Assembly (NCBI GenBank): GCA_026388715.1
Contig: JAPLJF010000019.1
Coordinates: 1-60,719, forward strand
DNA length: 60,719 bases
Direction: 5' to 3'
Source of the DNA: Deltaproteobacteria bacterium
GTDB taxonomy: Bacteria; Desulfobacterota; Desulfobulbia; Desulfobulbales; Desulfocapsaceae
The translations under genes and the position numbers were made by a program. Below are positions 1 to 8,461 of this stretch, one piece after another. Below the pieces are notes generated by a model. It searched no databases, was not told the DNA's origin, and saw only the letters and a program-made list of their open reading frames with translations. Position 1 is the stretch's first letter, and every line of letters starts with the position of its first letter.

Positions 1-442
<442 letters not shown>

Positions 443-565
443 AATTTTTTTGATTAAAATATTACTGAAATACTCTACTATTCGATTATCGATTTTTATT
501 ATATATATTGAACAGGTGACTTGAGGAGTCTTTCCTTACCCCTGTCAATTGAATTCCACTTTTTT

Positions 566-680
566 TCGGTGGTCATAGCGAAGAGGACCCACCCGTTCCC
601 ATTCCGAACACGGTCGTTAAGCTCTTCTGCGCCAATGGTACTGCATGGGTGACTATGTGGGAGAGTAGGACGCCGCCGAA
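566..680 (+). rRNA. 5S ribosomal RNA
   Basis: About 115 nt with the standard 5S layout: tcggtggtcatagcg at the 5' end, the loop region acccgttcccattccgaac, and the closing gagagtaggacgccgccga that pairs with the 5' strand. It is last in the rrn operon and is followed directly by a strong intrinsic terminator. The ends are placed by pairing of the terminal helix and may be off by one or two bases. Confidence 0.96.
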
Positions 681-690
681 TTTTTTATAT

Positions 691-728
691 AGAAAGCCCC
701 AATCAGAACTCCTGATTGGGGCTTTCTT
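691..728 (+). terminator. Intrinsic terminator of the rrn operon
   Basis: The arms AGAAAGCCCCAATCAG and CTGATTGGGGCTTTCT form a near-perfect 16-bp stem around a short loop 10 bp after 5S. The stem ends in U-rich sequence. Confidence 0.9.
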
Positions 729-954
729 GCGTCTGATGATAGGGAAAATGTTTTGAAAGTGGGCATTTTTTTGTCTTTTAGTGTATAATTTTTAAAATAA
801 TTCCTTGCTTAGAGCCTCTCCTTTTTAGAGGAAATGAGGCTGAGAGGTGAGTGTTGTTTGTGATTGATCTTACCAAAGTTTTTTTATTCCTTGCGGGATC
901 AGTGATGCAAGTTTCGATTATCGTATCTGTAGTATTTTATATAAAAAGGAAGAA

Positions 955-2298
955 ATGCCAACGCACTCTATCGTTGCCCTGGTTGGGCGTCCCAATGTCG
1001 GGAAATCAACCCTGTTTAACCGGATTACCAAATCCAGGCAGGCCATTGTTGACTCTACTCCCGGTGTCACCCGTGATCGTCACTATGCGCGTGTGGTCTG
1101 GGATGAGAAGATGTTTATGCTGGTGGATACCGGAGGCATTGACGATAATCCCGATGATCTGATGGTGGATCACATCAGAGAACAGGCCATGGCCGCTATT
1201 GAAGAGGCTGATATTATTATTTTTCTCATGGATGGGCGGCAGGGTATTTTGCCTGCCGATCTTGAGGTGGTGGATCTGTTGCGTCGCACTGATAAGACCA
1301 TCTTTCATGTGGTGAACAAAATTGATAGCCCTGAACAGGAGTTGAAACTACTGTCTCCTTTTTATGAGTTGGGGGTGGAGCCGTTGTGGCCGCTTTCAGC
1401 TGATCACAGTTTCGGCTTTTATACCCTGATGGATGCCTTGAGCAAACAACTGAAAAAGAATGACGAGGATGTCAGCCTGCCGGAAAACACCATCAAGGTC
1501 GCCTTTTTTGGTCGTCCCAATGTCGGCAAGTCATCCATGATTAATCAGATACTTGGCCAGGAGCGGATGGTGGTCTCTGAGATCTCGGGTACCACACGAG
1601 ACTCGGTGGATACCCTGCTCAGTTATGATCAATATAATTATCTGCTGATTGATACCGCCGGCATCCGCCGCAAGGGAAAGACCACGGAGAAGCTGGAGAA
1701 GTTCAGTATCCTGAAAGGACTCTCTTCCATGGAACAATGTGATATTGCCGTAGTTCTCATTGATGCCGGTGAAGGGATTACTGAGCAGGATACTACCGTG
1801 ATCGGTTATACCCAGGAGCAGGGACGGGGACTTATTATCCTGGTGAACAAGTGGGATCTGATTCAGGATGATAAGAAGAAACAGGAACATCTGTGGGCGG
1901 AGATCGGACGGGCCTTGCCTTTTGTCGGGTTTGCCCCTGTGCTCCATGTCTCGGCGCTTACCGGGTACGGCATTAAACGGCTTTTCCCAACGATCGGGGC
2001 GGTGTACAAACAGTTTACGGCCAAATTCCCGACGGCAGCTTTGAACCAGTTGCTACAGGATGCCGTGGTGGCGCATAGTCCGCCCATTTATAAGAATAAG
2101 CGGCTCAAGTTTTATTTTACCTCACAGATTGGCATCAAGCCGCCGCAATTTGTAATCATGAGTAACAGCTCCAAGGGTGTTCATTTTTCGTATCAGCGTT
2201 ATCTGACGAATCGTTTTCGGGATGGGCTGGGACTGGATAAGGTGCCTGTGCAGCTGGTTATTCGTGATAAAAATCGGGATAAAGACAAGAAGAAGTAA
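955..2298 (+). CDS. der: GTPase Der (EngA), ribosome assembly
   Basis: A 447-residue double GTPase needed for 50S subunit maturation. Two tandem G domains are visible. The first starts at residue 7 with P-loop GRPNVGKST and has a DTGG switch II and NKID specificity motif. The second starts near 182 with GRPNVGKSS, DTAG and NKWD. A C-terminal KH-like domain (from about 350) and a basic tail (KNRDKDKKK) follow. Length and order fit the family. The ATG at 955 is preceded by AGGAAG at good spacing. It lies alone after the rrn operon and is followed 65 bp later by a small lysine-rich gene. Confidence 0.98.
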   Translation: MPTHSIVALVGRPNVGKSTLFNRITKSRQAIVDSTPGVTRDRHYARVVWDEKMFMLVDTGGIDDNPDDLMVDHIREQAMAAIEEADIIIFLMDGRQGILPADLEVVDLLRRTDKTIFHVVNKIDSPEQELKLLSPFYELGVEPLWPLSADHSFGFYTLMDALSKQLKKNDEDVSLPENTIKVAFFGRPNVGKSSMINQILGQERMVVSEISGTTRDSVDTLLSYDQYNYLLIDTAGIRRKGKTTEKLEKFSILKGLSSMEQCDIAVVLIDAGEGITEQDTTVIGYTQEQGRGLIILVNKWDLIQDDKKKQEHLWAEIGRALPFVGFAPVLHVSALTGYGIKRLFPTIGAVYKQFTAKFPTAALNQLLQDAVVAHSPPIYKNKRLKFYFTSQIGIKPPQFVIMSNSSKGVHFSYQRYLTNRFRDGLGLDKVPVQLVIRDKNRDKDKKK

Positions 2299-2363
2299 AT
2301 TTGTTTTATTGCGGAGGCAAGAGGTCAAGAACAACTCAAGAATAATTCAAAGGAGGAAAGATC

Positions 2364-2480
2364 ATGGGTAAGGAACAAAACACCAAGAAAGAAGTGAAGA
2401 AAGAACCTGCCAAGAGCATGAAGGAAAAAAAGGCGGCCAAGAAGAGCAAGAAGGAAGAAAAAAAGGGGCAGATGTCATAA
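2364..2480 (+). CDS. Small lysine-rich protein, 38 aa
   Basis: A short reading frame directly behind a perfect Shine-Dalgarno (AAAGGAGG, about 7 nt before the ATG). It encodes 38 residues, nearly half of them Lys, with Glu and Ala, and no hydrophobic stretch (MGKEQNTKKEVKKEPAKSMK at the start). It lies between der and the VF530-like gene, 5 bp upstream of the latter, so all three may be co-transcribed. The composition suggests a disordered nucleic-acid-binding or ribosome-associated peptide, but that is inference. I do not recognise a family. Support for its reality is the ribosome binding site and tight spacing. Confidence 0.6.
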   Translation: MGKEQNTKKEVKKEPAKSMKEKKAAKKSKKEEKKGQMS

Positions 2481-2485
2481 ACAGT

Positions 2486-2728
2486 ATGAATGGTCAGCAA
2501 CCGAATGATCCTTTGCATGGTGTCACCCTGGAGATGATTCTTGTCCGTCTGCTTGAGAAGTATGGATGGGAGAAAATGGGCAGGAAGATTAAGATAAAAT
2601 GTTTTATCAGTGAGCCAAGCATCAAGTCCAGTCTGGTGTTTTTGCGAAAAACCCCCTGGGCCAGGAAAAAGGTTGAGGATTGGTATGTCCGTAATTTTGT
2701 TAAAGACTGGAAAGAGGTTCAGGAGTAA
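2486..2728 (+). CDS. VF530-type (DUF2132) small DNA-binding-like protein
   Basis: An 80-residue protein that matches the VF530 family along its whole length: a DPLHGVTLEMIL start, YGWEKMG, the IKCF...PSIKSSLVFLRKTPWAR core and a C-terminal helix. Family members are small helical proteins thought from structure to bind DNA, with no established role. Start: the ATG at 2486 lies five bases after the previous stop, so translation is probably coupled. Its last codons overlap the left arm of the terminator at 2711-2753. Confidence 0.85.
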   Translation: MNGQQPNDPLHGVTLEMILVRLLEKYGWEKMGRKIKIKCFISEPSIKSSLVFLRKTPWARKKVEDWYVRNFVKDWKEVQE

Positions 2729-2753
2729 ATTCTTTTATTCCTGAACCTCTTTT
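2711..2753 (+). terminator. Intrinsic terminator after the VF530-like gene
   Basis: AAAGAGGTTCAGGA and TCCTGAACCTCTTT form a perfect 14-bp stem, followed by T-rich sequence. The left arm covers the last codons of the upstream gene. It should end the der operon. Confidence 0.8.
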
Positions 2754-2811
2754 ATGATATGCTCGTTGCAATGATGGGGGCCACAATCCCGATTTTTACA
2801 GCCTGATCAGG

Positions 2812-3002
2812 TTATGTTCCCGTGATTCCAACAAGGACCAGTGTTAGAAAAGAACCGGCCAGGCCCCACCACAGAAATAACCCCAGCTTCAGTGACCTTT
2901 GCTCCAGAGGTCCAGGGCTTTCTTTATTACCGTTACCAGAATCCCGGCGCACTGAACAATGACGTCCAGTAGATGCCGGCCAAGGTCAGAATAACCCCTC
3001 AT
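2812..3002 (-). pseudogene. Possible frameshifted membrane-protein remnant
   Basis: On the minus strand two overlapping frames each look protein-like but neither forms a complete gene. One starts at ATG 3002 and reads MRGYSDLGRHLLDVIVQCAG before stopping at 2889. The adjacent frame carries on from about 2930 and ends GLFLWWGLAGSFLTLVLVGI at 2812, a convincing transmembrane helix. A single frameshift would join them into a protein of roughly 60 residues. There is no ribosome binding site. It lies downstream of the aminotransferase on the same strand. This could equally be non-coding sequence. Confidence 0.3.
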
Positions 3003-3103
3003 AAAAAATGGACCAGCAGGTCAAGCCTGAAGATGTCCATATTTTTCCATATTTGCGGTATATTGTCAGGATCGGGCTGTAAGCTTTCGGCGCGGACAAG
3101 CTT

Positions 3104-4288
3104 TTAACCTCTGGCCTGGGCCATGGCCCTTTGAAAGGGCGTCGCTGATCGTCTGATCACGTCGTCGGAGATGCAGAAGGCCAGGCGGAAGTAACCCGGA
3201 GCGCCAAATCCGCATCCAGGAACCGCCAGGATCTTATGTTCCTGGAGGATGGCGCAGAATGCCACATCATCGGCAATGGGGGCCTTGGGGAAGATATAAA
3301 AAGCGCCTTTAGGGGGCATAAAATCATACCCTGCTTCAGAGAGGATCTTGCAGAACAATTCTCGCCGGCGGGTGTAGATTGAGCTGTCAATACTCACATC
3401 CTGGAGCCTTGCCACCATCCGCTGCATAAGGGCCGGGGCATTGACAAAGCCCAGAATACGGTTGGCCAGTGTCAGGGCACCCAGCAGGGCGGCCTTATCC
3501 TCTATACCAGGATGGACAGCCAGATATCCGATGCGTTCACCCGGCAGGGAGAGGTCCTTAGAGTAGGAAGAGAGGACGATACTGTTCCGGGTGGCCTGGA
3601 ACACGCTGCCTACTTCGTGGTTGTCAAAGACGATTTTGCGATAGGGCTCATCGGCAATGAGGTAGATGGCGGTCCCGAGCCTCTTGCCAGCCGCGTCCAG
3701 AAGTCGGCCAAGGGCATTGAGTGAGTCTTGTGAGTAGATCTGGCCTGTGGGGTTGTTGGGTGAATTGATGAGAATAGCCTTGGTTTTAGCGGTGATGGCT
3801 ACCTCAATGGCTGCCAGATCAAGGTTGAATCCCCGGTCGGTGTTGATAACCTTGCTGACGCCTTCATGGTTGTCCACATAGAAGTTGTATTCAACAAAAT
3901 AGGGGGCCAGCAGGATGACCTCATCACCTGGATTAAGGAGTGATTTCATGACGATATTGATGGCACCGGCCGCCCCGCAGGTCATGAGCATGTCACCAGC
4001 CGCAACCGTGACTCCCTGTTCGGCCGAGATCCTGGTGGCTAGGATCTCACGAACCCACGGATAGCCGCCATTGGGCATATAGGCGTGGACGCCGGGCGAC
4101 TGGTCAGCCGCAATCTCCTTGATCACGGTGGTAAATTCCGGCGGCGGCGGAACATCGGGATTGCCCAGACTGAAGTCAAAGACATTTTCGGTCCCAAACT
4201 GGGCCTTCATCCTGGTCCCTTCCTCAAACATCTTGCGAATCCAGGAAGATGTTTCGGCAAAAGCGCGCATCTTATCAGAAATAGACAT
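3104..4288 (-). CDS. PLP-dependent class I/II aminotransferase
   Basis: A 394-residue fold-type I aminotransferase. The PLP-binding residues are in place: GAAGA near 105, the SPNNPTG motif at about 176-182, ADEPY at 212-216 (the Asp pairs with the pyridine nitrogen) and SYSKDLSLPGERIGY, whose Lys244 should form the Schiff base. The nearest named relatives are aspartate/aromatic-type transaminases, but the substrate cannot be read from sequence. It is first on the right in a minus-strand group, 25 bp from the DnaJ/TerB gene upstream of it. The ATG at 4288 opens MSISDKMRAF and is the natural start. Confidence 0.9.
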   Translation of the reverse strand: MSISDKMRAFAETSSWIRKMFEEGTRMKAQFGTENVFDFSLGNPDVPPPPEFTTVIKEIAADQSPGVHAYMPNGGYPWVREILATRISAEQGVTVAAGDMLMTCGAAGAINIVMKSLLNPGDEVILLAPYFVEYNFYVDNHEGVSKVINTDRGFNLDLAAIEVAITAKTKAILINSPNNPTGQIYSQDSLNALGRLLDAAGKRLGTAIYLIADEPYRKIVFDNHEVGSVFQATRNSIVLSSYSKDLSLPGERIGYLAVHPGIEDKAALLGALTLANRILGFVNAPALMQRMVARLQDVSIDSSIYTRRRELFCKILSEAGYDFMPPKGAFYIFPKAPIADDVAFCAILQEHKILAVPGCGFGAPGYFRLAFCISDDVIRRSATPFQRAMAQARG

Positions 4289-4313
4289 AACTTTCCTTTA
4301 TCTTGTGTCTCGT

Positions 4314-5141
4314 TTATCGTTTTTTGAAATATTCGTAGGCAACATTGATCTCTTTCATCTTCTCTTCCGCAACTCGGCGGAACTCCTCGCCAAGGTGTAC
4401 TACTTTGTCGGGATGATACTTCATGCTCAGGGTGCGATAGGCCTTCTTGATCGCCTCCAGGTCAGCCCCAGGCTCCAGACCCAGCACTGCGTAATAGTGG
4501 GTTGATGAATCCCGGTGGGCAGCACCGGGCTGTTGCCGGCGGTACATGTATTTGGCCTCAATGGTTCGCTGGTCATAGGTGGAAATCTGCAGATAGGCGG
4601 CAATATTGCGTGCCACTCCCAGTTCTGCTGCCGGGACCTCACTCTTGGTGTAGAGGATCTGGTAGACCAGTTCCAGCAGGATCAGTCGGGGTTCATAGGC
4701 AAAGGTAGTCCTGAATTCCTGGAGCAGGGACTCCAAGGGCTGGGTTGCGTCAACCGCCTCTTTGATCAGGTCCTTGACCCAGAACATCTGGGCCTGAGAG
4801 TAGCGAAGGTTATATTGAAAAAAACGGTGGATGGTAGAGATCTCTTCCCTGGTGATCTTGCCGTCGATCTTGGCAATATTGATCAGGATCTGGATCAGGA
4901 GCCAGACAAAACGATTGTGACTTTCACTCTGGGATGCCTCATAGCTTGAGACCTTTTTCTGCACCCAGTACGTGAATCCCCAGAAGATGGCAATGAAGAT
5001 GAGGACGCCTGCCATCCCGGAATAGATGAGCGCGCCCACAAAATTAAGCAGGGCCGGGGTGCCGCCGGTGAGCAGGATGATGAGAAACAGGAGCAGCAGG
5101 CAGCCGCCGCAACCTGGTTGTTTATGCTGTTGATAAGGCAT
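4314..5141 (-). CDS. Membrane-anchored TerB/DnaJ-domain (DjlA-like) protein
   Basis: 275 residues in the DjlA layout. Two hydrophobic segments occupy about residues 12-30 and 38-60. An acidic helical TerB-like domain spans about 75-180 ([16 protein letters not shown] is characteristic). A C-terminal J domain starts near 220 ([20 protein letters not shown]) and has the essential HPD at 243-245. The J domain should stimulate a DnaK-type chaperone at the inner membrane. Compared with E. coli DjlA the order (TM, TerB, J) is the same. It sits between ftsY and the aminotransferase on the same strand, with 42 and 25 bp gaps. Confidence 0.85.
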   Translation of the reverse strand: MPYQQHKQPGCGGCLLLLFLIILLTGGTPALLNFVGALIYSGMAGVLIFIAIFWGFTYWVQKKVSSYEASQSESHNRFVWLLIQILINIAKIDGKITREEISTIHRFFQYNLRYSQAQMFWVKDLIKEAVDATQPLESLLQEFRTTFAYEPRLILLELVYQILYTKSEVPAAELGVARNIAAYLQISTYDQRTIEAKYMYRRQQPGAAHRDSSTHYYAVLGLEPGADLEAIKKAYRTLSMKYHPDKVVHLGEEFRRVAEEKMKEINVAYEYFKKR

Positions 5142-5183
5142 TTTGGTCTTTATTGTGATCTGTAGTGGTTTATAGGAAAAAAG

Positions 5184-6362
5184 TTATCTGCTTTCTGGCC
5201 CCTGAAACAGCGCCTCGACAAATTCGCCCGGATCAAAGTCGCGCAGGTCTTCGAGCTGTTCACCAATGCCGATAAAACGAATGGGAATCTTCAGTTCGCG
5301 GCAGATATTGACCACGATCCCACCCTTGGCCGTGCCGTCCAGTTTGGTAAGGGTCAGGCCGGTGATATCAACCGTGGCGTTAAAGAGTTTGGCCTGAGAG
5401 ATGGCATTTTGGCCGGTGGTGGCGTCCAGGATCAGCATGACCTCATGCGGGGCGCCTGGTATTTTTTTGCCGATGACCCGTTTGATCTTTTTCAGTTCTT
5501 CCATCAGGTTTACCTGAGTATGGAGACGTCCGGCCGTGTCAACAATGACCACATCATACCCTTTGGCGAGAGCCACATCCATGGCATCAAAGACCACAGC
5601 GGAGGGGTCAGCGCCCTCATGCTGAGAGACCACCTGCAGCTTGTTGCGCTCTCCCCATATCTTTAACTGGGCGACCGCTGCCGCCCGGAAGGTATCGGCG
5701 GCTACCAGTAACACGGACTGCCCGGCATTGGTGAATTTATGGGCGATCTTGCCGATAGTTGTGGTCTTGCCAACACCATTGACCCCGACAACCATAATGA
5801 TAAAGGGTCCATTGTCGGGCATGACCAGTTCGGCTGGCCGGTCTGACTCCATGATAAAGGAACGGATCTTTTCCTTGAGCACTTTTTTGAGCATCTGCGG
5901 GTCAGAGAGTTCCTGGCGTTTGACCTTGCGACGGGCCTCATCCAGCAGTTCCTGGGCGGTATTGACCCCTATGTCGGCGGTGATCAGGATCTCTTCCAGG
6001 TCGTCGAGTAGTTCCAGGTCGATTTCTTTTTTGCCAAGAAAAAGGGTGTCAATCCGATAGACCAGGGATTCCTTGGTCTTGGTTAATCTCTCCGAGAGCC
6101 GCTGAAACAGGGAGCTTTCCTTTTTGCCGGAGCTGGTCTGTGTTTTTGTGAGATCAGGGGAAGACTGGGGCGGTGACGGAGGCTCTATCGCTGTGGCGGT
6201 CTCCGGCGCATCTTCCCGGACTATGGGAATTGGTTGCGAAGAAATCTCGGCGGCCCGAGAGGGTGCGGATTGATCTGGTTCTGTCTGGTCAGGAAATTCC
6301 AGGTCTGAAGCCGGAATCTGATCTTCGTTTTTGCTGAATTTTTTCTTGAACCAGCCGAGCAT
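5184..6362 (-). CDS. ftsY: Signal recognition particle receptor FtsY
   Basis: A 392-residue SRP GTPase that docks ribosome-Ffh complexes at the inner membrane. An acidic, Pro/Ser-rich N-terminal region (about 1-80) precedes the NG domain. The helical N domain spans about 85-180. The G domain carries GVNGVGKTTT at about 193-202, DTFRAAA, DTAGR and the G4 motif TKLDGTAKGG. The C-terminus has the usual GIGEQLEDLRDFDP. The ATG at 6362 opens MLGWFKKKF, a basic amphipathic start typical of FtsY membrane targeting. Confidence 0.97.
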   Translation of the reverse strand: MLGWFKKKFSKNEDQIPASDLEFPDQTEPDQSAPSRAAEISSQPIPIVREDAPETATAIEPPSPPQSSPDLTKTQTSSGKKESSLFQRLSERLTKTKESLVYRIDTLFLGKKEIDLELLDDLEEILITADIGVNTAQELLDEARRKVKRQELSDPQMLKKVLKEKIRSFIMESDRPAELVMPDNGPFIIMVVGVNGVGKTTTIGKIAHKFTNAGQSVLLVAADTFRAAAVAQLKIWGERNKLQVVSQHEGADPSAVVFDAMDVALAKGYDVVIVDTAGRLHTQVNLMEELKKIKRVIGKKIPGAPHEVMLILDATTGQNAISQAKLFNATVDITGLTLTKLDGTAKGGIVVNICRELKIPIRFIGIGEQLEDLRDFDPGEFVEALFQGPESR

Positions 6363-6682
6363 AAGGGTTTCCTTTAAGACGTTTTCAATATCTTTATTGA
6401 GATGTTCCTGCCTCTTGACAGGGATGATATAAGAAAAAATATATTACGGTCAGACCTGGCAGAAAGCAACATAAACAGTTTCTTTGGGATATCTGGCATG
6501 GTCTTCTTCAGGATTTTATTTGCATTTACCGATATCAGGATTACTGTACTAAAAGTTTGTGTCACTGTGTGCAAAGATGAGCCGGTCAGCTTGTCTTGTG
6601 CTGCACAAACGTAAGCATTACCCTTTTAAAAGTAAACGTTTGTCTTTGATTTCATAGAGTTCATATTACAGGAGGAAGTACG
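6363..6682. other. Divergent intergenic region, ftsY/mrp
   Basis: 320 bp between divergently transcribed genes, so promoters for both must lie here. I see no RNA gene, repeat or credible reading frame. The only clear signal is AGGAGG about 8 bp before the mrp start. Confidence 0.5.
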
Positions 6683-7657
6683 ATGTCGAGTTCGTGTGGA
6701 ACAAGCAGTTCCTGCTCAAGCAAGTCTTGTGGCAGTCAGGAATCACAGCAGGCCCGGATGGCCCAGCAGGACAATGCCATTACCCGGTCACTGGGAAAAA
6801 TTAAACACAAGATCCTGGTCATGAGCGGCAAGGGCGGGGTTGGAAAATCCACCGTTTCTGTCAATCTGGCCCTGGGACTGGCGAAAAGAGGCCATCAGGT
6901 GGGACTCATGGATGTTGATCTCCATGGTCCGGATGTTATCCGGATGTTGAATCTGAAGGGAAACATGGAACCACCCGCGACCCCGGATGCCCTGGTGCCG
7001 CCGCTCAAGTACAATGATAACCTGAAGGTCGTCTCTCTCGAATACATGATGAAGGACCGGGACGAGGCCATTATCTGGCGCGGCCCCCTGAAGATCCAGG
7101 CCATCCGTCAGTTTGTTGCCGACATGGATTGGGGTGAACTTGATTATCTGATCATTGATGCCCCTCCGGGCACTGGTGATGAGCCACTGTCCGTGGCCCA
7201 GACCATTCCTAATGTCACGGCCGTGGTGGTGACCACTCCCCAGAAGGTTGCCCTTGCCGATGTGCGTAAGTCCATCAGTTTCTGCAAGACCGTGAACATG
7301 GAGATTACCGGCGTGATTGAGAATATGTCCGGGTTTGTCTGTCCGCACTGTAATCAGACCGTTGATATCTTTAAGACCGGTGGCGGTGAAGAGTTGGCCA
7401 AGGAGTTTGATCTGCCTTTCTTAGGGCGGGTTCCCATGGACCCCAAGGTGGTTATTGCCGGTGATGATGGGGCGCCGTATCTCACTTCTGATGCGGTCAG
7501 TCCGGCTACTGAGGCCTTTGCCGCCGTGGTGACGGCCGTGGAAAACCGCCTGCCGCCTCGGGCTGCCGCAAAACCTTCGCTGAATATGGCGGCTGCCACC
7601 ACCAGCAGTTGCGGGTGCGGCGGAGGCGGGTGCAATCCTGCCAAGTGCGATTGCTGA
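6683..7657 (+). CDS. Mrp/NBP35-family Fe-S carrier ATPase
   Basis: A 324-residue P-loop ATPase of the MinD/Mrp class that assembles or carries Fe-S clusters. The deviant Walker A SGKGGVGKST lies near residue 50, followed by DVDLHGPD and DAPPGTGDE. The bridging-cluster CxxC is in FVCPHCNQ. The ends are odd: the N-terminus is Ser/Cys-rich (SSCGTSSSCSSKSCG) and the C-terminus is Gly/Cys-rich (SSCGCGGGGCNPAKCDC), so extra metal or cluster ligands are likely at both ends, as in NBP35 proteins. A strong AGGAGG precedes the ATG and an intrinsic terminator follows. Confidence 0.93.
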   Translation: MSSSCGTSSSCSSKSCGSQESQQARMAQQDNAITRSLGKIKHKILVMSGKGGVGKSTVSVNLALGLAKRGHQVGLMDVDLHGPDVIRMLNLKGNMEPPATPDALVPPLKYNDNLKVVSLEYMMKDRDEAIIWRGPLKIQAIRQFVADMDWGELDYLIIDAPPGTGDEPLSVAQTIPNVTAVVVTTPQKVALADVRKSISFCKTVNMEITGVIENMSGFVCPHCNQTVDIFKTGGGEELAKEFDLPFLGRVPMDPKVVIAGDDGAPYLTSDAVSPATEAFAAVVTAVENRLPPRAAAKPSLNMAAATTSSCGCGGGGCNPAKCDC

Positions 7658-7685
7658 GCGATTGCTGATTAACCAGCGACCAGTG

Positions 7686-7732
7686 AACAGGAAGAGAGAA
7701 TCATTCAATATTCTCTCTTCCTGTTTTTTTTT
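7686..7732 (+). terminator. Intrinsic terminator after mrp
   Basis: Arms AACAGGAAGAGAGAAT and ATTCTCTCTTCCTGTT around a short loop, followed by a run of nine T. Confidence 0.9.
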
Positions 7733-7758
7733 ATAACTATTTTCTGATAATTAGACCT

Positions 7759-8388
7759 ATGTTTGTCAAACAATTGACTGTTGGGCAGATGGGCGTCTGC
7801 TGTTATATCGTCGGGTGCACCAAGACCGGCAAATGTGCGGTGATTGATCCTGGCGGCGATGAGGAACGGATTCTGGCCGAGGTGAAGCGGGCAAAGCTTA
7901 CCATTGAATATATCATTGCCACTCATGGACACCCCGATCATGTCTGCGGCAACAGGCGGATCAAGGAGGCCAGCGGTGCGTCTATTATTATGCATGAGGC
8001 GGATGCGGTCTTCTTTTCCCGGCCCGAGGTGATAAAATATTTTTCCATGCTCGGGCTTGAGGCCTCGCCCCCTGTTGATATCCAGGTCCTGGGCGGCGAC
8101 GTGATTACTGTTGGTGAGGAGAAACTGCAGGTGATCCATACCCCGGGACATACCCCGGGTGGCATCTGTCTCTACAACGCCCCGGATCTTTTTACCGGTG
8201 ATACCCTTTTTGTCGGTGGCCTTGGCCGCTCCGATTTCCCTGGTGGATCCGATCGCGAGCTGATTGCCTCGATTACCACCAAACTGCTGACCCTGCCGGC
8301 GGATACCGTGGTCTGGCCGGGACATGGGTATGGTGGCAACCGCTCCACTATCGGTGAAGAAAAAAGAACTAATCCTTATATCCGTTAA
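7759..8388 (+). CDS. MBL-fold metallo-hydrolase (glyoxalase II-like)
   Basis: A 209-residue metallo-beta-lactamase-fold hydrolase. The metal ligands are present: THGHPDH near residue 56, HTPGHTPGG, the bridging Asp in FTGDTLFVGGLGRSD and the distal WPGHGYG. Size and motifs fit the small YcbL-type group related to glyoxalase II. A thioester substrate is plausible, but substrate is not determined by sequence. The ATG at 7759 has a weak upstream ribosome binding site and follows a terminator, so it likely has its own promoter. selB lies 73 bp downstream with a hairpin between them. Confidence 0.85.
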   Translation: MFVKQLTVGQMGVCCYIVGCTKTGKCAVIDPGGDEERILAEVKRAKLTIEYIIATHGHPDHVCGNRRIKEASGASIIMHEADAVFFSRPEVIKYFSMLGLEASPPVDIQVLGGDVITVGEEKLQVIHTPGHTPGGICLYNAPDLFTGDTLFVGGLGRSDFPGGSDRELIASITTKLLTLPADTVVWPGHGYGGNRSTIGEEKRTNPYIR

Positions 8389-8391
8389 GAC

Positions 8392-8427
8392 CCAGGAGAT
8401 CAGGGGCCTCAACCTCTGATCTCCTGG
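8392..8427 (+). terminator. Hairpin between the MBL hydrolase gene and selB
   Basis: CCAGGAGATCAGGG pairs with the right arm CCTCTGATCTCCTGG in a stem of about 14 bp. No T-run follows, so this is either a weak terminator or a processing or attenuation structure rather than a classic terminator. Confidence 0.45.
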
Positions 8428-8461
8428 CCACTGTCTCTTGTCCTCTGACTTCTGAATACCC

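Noticed and set aside
851..1162. 103-aa open frame overlapping the start of der
   Set aside because: Most of it is an out-of-frame reading of der; only the first 35 residues are upstream, without a ribosome binding site.
2795..2830. Possible TPP riboswitch (CTGATCAGGTTATGTTCCCG)
   Set aside because: Only a short resemblance to one strand of the thi box; the second conserved half and a thiamine gene are missing.
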